From assembly GCF_042767895.1 (NCBI RefSeq), contig NC_091589.1, positions 10,803,126-10,813,125 on the forward strand: a stretch of DNA of 10,000 bases, read 5' to 3'. Within the stretch, counting starts at the first letter, position 1, and every line of letters starts with the position of its first letter. Source of the stretch: Penaeus vannamei. Lineage: Eukaryota > Arthropoda > Malacostraca > Decapoda > Penaeidae. The notes beneath the pieces are model-generated. The model did not search any database, was not told where the DNA came from, and saw only the letters and a program-made list of their open reading frames with translations. The translations under genes and the position numbers were made by a program. Positions 7,851 through 10,000 of the stretch are shown here, in pieces.

Positions 7851-7984
7851 CCGAAAAGAAGCGCGGCACCGGCGATGCCACCTCCCAGCTGCGCCAAAAC
7901 GAACATGGCGGCACGCAGGGGAGACACGCGGCGAGTCACTGCCAGAGCCACGGTCACTGCAGGATTCACGTGACCTCCGGAGAC
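7851..7984 (-). CDS. bib: Internal exon of a Big brain-like aquaporin-family (MIP) channel, first NPA motif
   Basis: Seen: read on the minus strand, codons begin at 7984 (phase 0) and give 44 residues plus two bases of a 45th. They start VSGGHVNPAVTVAL and end with GGGIAGAALLFG. The NPA triplet is encoded at 7966-7958. It forms the half-helix loop B that lines the pore; residues from about 22 onward (PLRAAMFVLAQ and following) are the third membrane helix. The exon is preceded by a pyrimidine tract and AG (7986-7985) and followed by GTGAGT (7850-7845), both strong splice signals. Composition is balanced and GC-rich, unlike the repeats around it. Known: MIP channels are six-helix tetrameric membrane pores. 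Drosophila Big brain, as I recall it, has SPIRAAMY and GGGIAGAALLYG at this place, closer than AQP4 or Drip/Prip types. Big brain acts with Notch signalling in neurogenesis and conducts cations in oocytes. Inferred: a bib orthologue; a different aquaporin subfamily is the main alternative. The intron after the exon interrupts a codon after its second base. The MIP call is near certain, the bib call less so. Other exons are not visible here. Confidence 0.9.
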
Positions 7985-8151
7985 CTGGGGGGAGGAGAAG
8001 AAAATAGGGGGGTGAGTCAACAATAAAAGAGAGGAAAAATAAAAATGAAAATGGGGGGTGAAGTGGGTAAAAAGAGAGAGAGGTGATGGGGCGAGGAAAA
8101 AAAAACGAGAATGGGGTGACGGAGAAAAAAAAAGTGGGGTGAGTGGTGAAA
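7985..8151 (-). other. Intron segment immediately upstream of the channel exon
   Basis: On the gene's strand this is the 3' end of an intron. The last 15 or so bases before the AG at 7986-7985 are almost all pyrimidine, a good acceptor tract. Further back the segment is purine-rich on the + strand (several A runs and GGGG runs) with no conserved coding content. An open frame runs through it from the exon, but its residues are low-complexity serine, phenylalanine and proline, so it is not exon. Confidence 0.75.
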
Positions 8152-8165
8152 ACACACACACACAC

Positions 8166-8240
<75 letters not shown>
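8152..8240. repeat. AC then AT dinucleotide array in the intron
   Basis: A short AC run (8152-8166) is followed by AT repeats at about 8167-8239, apparently uninterrupted. It lies about 170 bp upstream of the channel exon in gene orientation. A perfect AT run can extrude a cruciform and is often unstable. Confidence 0.96.
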
Positions 8241-8242
<2 letters not shown>

Positions 8243-8520
8243 ACATGTATATACATACACATAAATACACGCACAAACTGATAAACTGAAAAGGAAGTAA
8301 TAACATTTGTATTTTGTAACGCACTTTTTGTACGAATATGATCTGGACACAGCAGGTAAAGTGCGAGTATATACTGGGGAATTTTTTAGGCCTATGCCAC
8401 TAGGGGGAAACATGGTAGTCGCATTTAACTATTATAACTTCCGAGTATTTCTTAGGGTGCGCTAGGCCTATTTGTCAACATCAATAACCCCTTAGCATGA
8501 AAAAACGGAAATATATATAT
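8241..8520. other. AT-rich unique DNA with two TAGGCCTA palindromes
   Basis: Probably intron. TAGGCCTA is at 8387-8394 and 8463-8470. Reverse-strand frames here show no aquaporin first-helix pattern. Confidence 0.5.
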
Positions 8521-8715
8521 GAAAATATAACTACAATAAGAGCAAGGGAAAGAGAGAGAGGGTGAGGAAGAGAAAGAGAGAGAGAGAGAGAGAAAGAGAA
8601 AGAGAAAGAGAAAGAGGGAGAAAGAGAAAGAGAAAGAGAGAAAGGGGGATAGAAAAAAGAAATAGAAAAGTGAGAGAGGAGAGAGAGAAAATAGATAGAA
8701 ATGAGAAGAAAACAT
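8521..8715. repeat. GA/GAAA-rich low-complexity tract
   Basis: Degenerate GA and GAAAGA units, with an AAAGAG hexamer run at about 8592-8617. Confidence 0.88.
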
Positions 8716-9540
8716 GAACATGAACTTCCTCCATCGTCAGTCTCCCCCCACCTTGTTTAGAAGTCTAAAAATGGTCAAAATGAACAAATGTTTGAACTTT
8801 CTCTTTGCCACCGGCCATCCGACCTGAGTCAGCAAATAAACAAGTATATAATAAAAATAAGGGGGAAGAAAACAAATCAGAACAAAAAAAAGGTAAAAAA
8901 AACGCACGAACCAAATAAGACAATAATAAAACAAATACAAAACAAAAAAGTAAACAACCCGAAGAATAAAAAAATATAAAGCAGAGTTTCTTTAACTTCG
9001 CCTCAGAGACATAAGATTAATATGCAGTTAGTATTCAAAAAAATAATTTCATTATAAAAGTCGTAACGATAAAATAATCGCTCTTTATATTTTCATACTT
9101 CATGTGTCTTCCCAAACGTCCTTTCAAAATTTGTGAGGATTAAGAATGAATGACAGAACAATACCGTGAAAAAACAAACCAAAAATAAACAAGAAAACAG
9201 TACACAAAAGAGGTTTATTGAAATGTGAAATGTTTATCTTCTGTGTCTGTTCACAATTGGGTTTTATGTCAACAGGAAGTTGTATATCAAAACAACTTAT
9301 ACACTCTGCCAACTTAAGGGATAACTTATACAAAACTTAAGATAAAATGCACACAGACAGGAGAGCCAGACGGACAAACTGTACGACAAAGTGAATAAAA
9401 CAAGTACATTATCAGAACTCTGCAACACAGTAAATTACAAGCATAAACACATATGAATAATAAAATGTACAAAAACAATTCACAACAAAAATTGTATTTT
9501 CCAACAGCTAGCTCAACCTTCGGGTGTGCCAAAGGCGGAG
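8716..9540. other. AT-rich unique DNA, no gene recognised
   Basis: This 825-bp stretch is the longest part without strong repeats. Short frames occur, such as a reverse 69-codon frame at 9124-9333 with one hydrophobic run, but none resembles a known family, and I find no exon with convincing splice signals. AACTTATAC occurs at 9294 and 9323. It is most likely intron or a decayed element. Confidence 0.5.
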
Positions 9541-9872
<332 letters not shown>

Positions 9873-10000
9873 CAGGTTATATATTTGTACGACCTCGGTT
9901 GGGGAACAGGATCTCCCAAGGAAAGGCCGATAAAACACAAAAGCAAGAGCAAAAAAGGAGGTAATACAATAAAATGACTTTGATTGGAGATAAGATAAGA
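9873..10000. other. Unique sequence at the window edge
   Basis: Balanced, then A-rich DNA. On the minus strand 9939-9890 reads as a plausible peptide piece (GDPVPQPRSY), but there is no family match and no clear splice pair, so no exon is called. Confidence 0.35.

Noticed and set aside
7985..8413. Extension of the channel exon upstream as one long reading frame
   Set aside because: The frame is open but becomes TYIYIY and serine/phenylalanine repeat after a strong acceptor at 7986-7985, so it is intron.
9124..9333. Reverse 69-codon frame with one hydrophobic segment
   Set aside because: No family resemblance, AT-rich composition typical of intron, and no splice or promoter support.

Overview
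This window looks like intronic and intergenic DNA from an arthropod, most likely a decapod crustacean such as a penaeid shrimp or a crab. Three things point that way. By eye, well over half of the window is simple-sequence repeat or strand-biased low-complexity DNA, including long runs of GA/CT, TATG, AT, AC, AAT/AAC and TTTC. The 8-bp palindrome TAGGCCTA recurs through the unique sequence, which I associate with decapod genomes. The only recognisable gene piece is an exon of an insect/crustacean-type Big brain channel. The taxonomic call is an inference, and no species marker is present. There is nothing prokaryotic here: no operons, ribosome binding sites, CRISPR or IS elements.

Layout. 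1-480: pyrimidine-rich DNA, then AT-rich DNA. 480-800: AAT/AAC array. 911-1440: polypurine tract with a 28-bp tandem repeat. 1561-1958: G-rich minisatellite and a GGGGGA run. 1975-2215: GA-rich. 2216-2370: short complex island. 2371-2860: TATG array with a perfect 89-bp duplication. 2903-3253: GA array. 3254-3900: mixed island with candidate YY1-like, CRE-like and E-box sites. 3901-4340: pyrimidine-rich DNA, then a TATG array. 4461-4850: a 119-bp tandem repeat carrying TAGGCCTA hairpins. 5114-5311: perfect CT array. 5441-5800: polypurine. 5940-6860: polypyrimidine with TTTC, CT, 12-bp and 52-68-bp repeats. 6964-7355: purine tracts. 7610-7735: AC array. 7851-7984: channel exon on the minus strand. 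8152-8240: AC/AT array. 8521-8715: GA-rich. 8716-9540: AT-rich DNA with no recognised feature. 9543-9872: compound AT/TATG/GA array.

The one real gene segment is an internal exon of 134 nt on the minus strand. It carries the first NPA motif of a major intrinsic protein (aquaporin superfamily) and has good splice sites at both ends. Its residues after the NPA loop match Drosophila Big brain (bib), as I recall that protein, better than water-selective aquaporins. No other exon of the gene was recognised. The gene's 5' part should lie beyond position 10000 and its 3' part before position 1, or in stretches I could not read as coding, so much of the window may be its introns. The many long open frames elsewhere are repeat translations (SLSL, RERE, YVCM, IYIY, HTYI) and are not genes. 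I see no convincing new molecular system. The most notable items are the exon inside repeat-dense introns, the hairpin-bearing 119-bp repeat, the ACAGCTGT triplet and the nested minisatellites.
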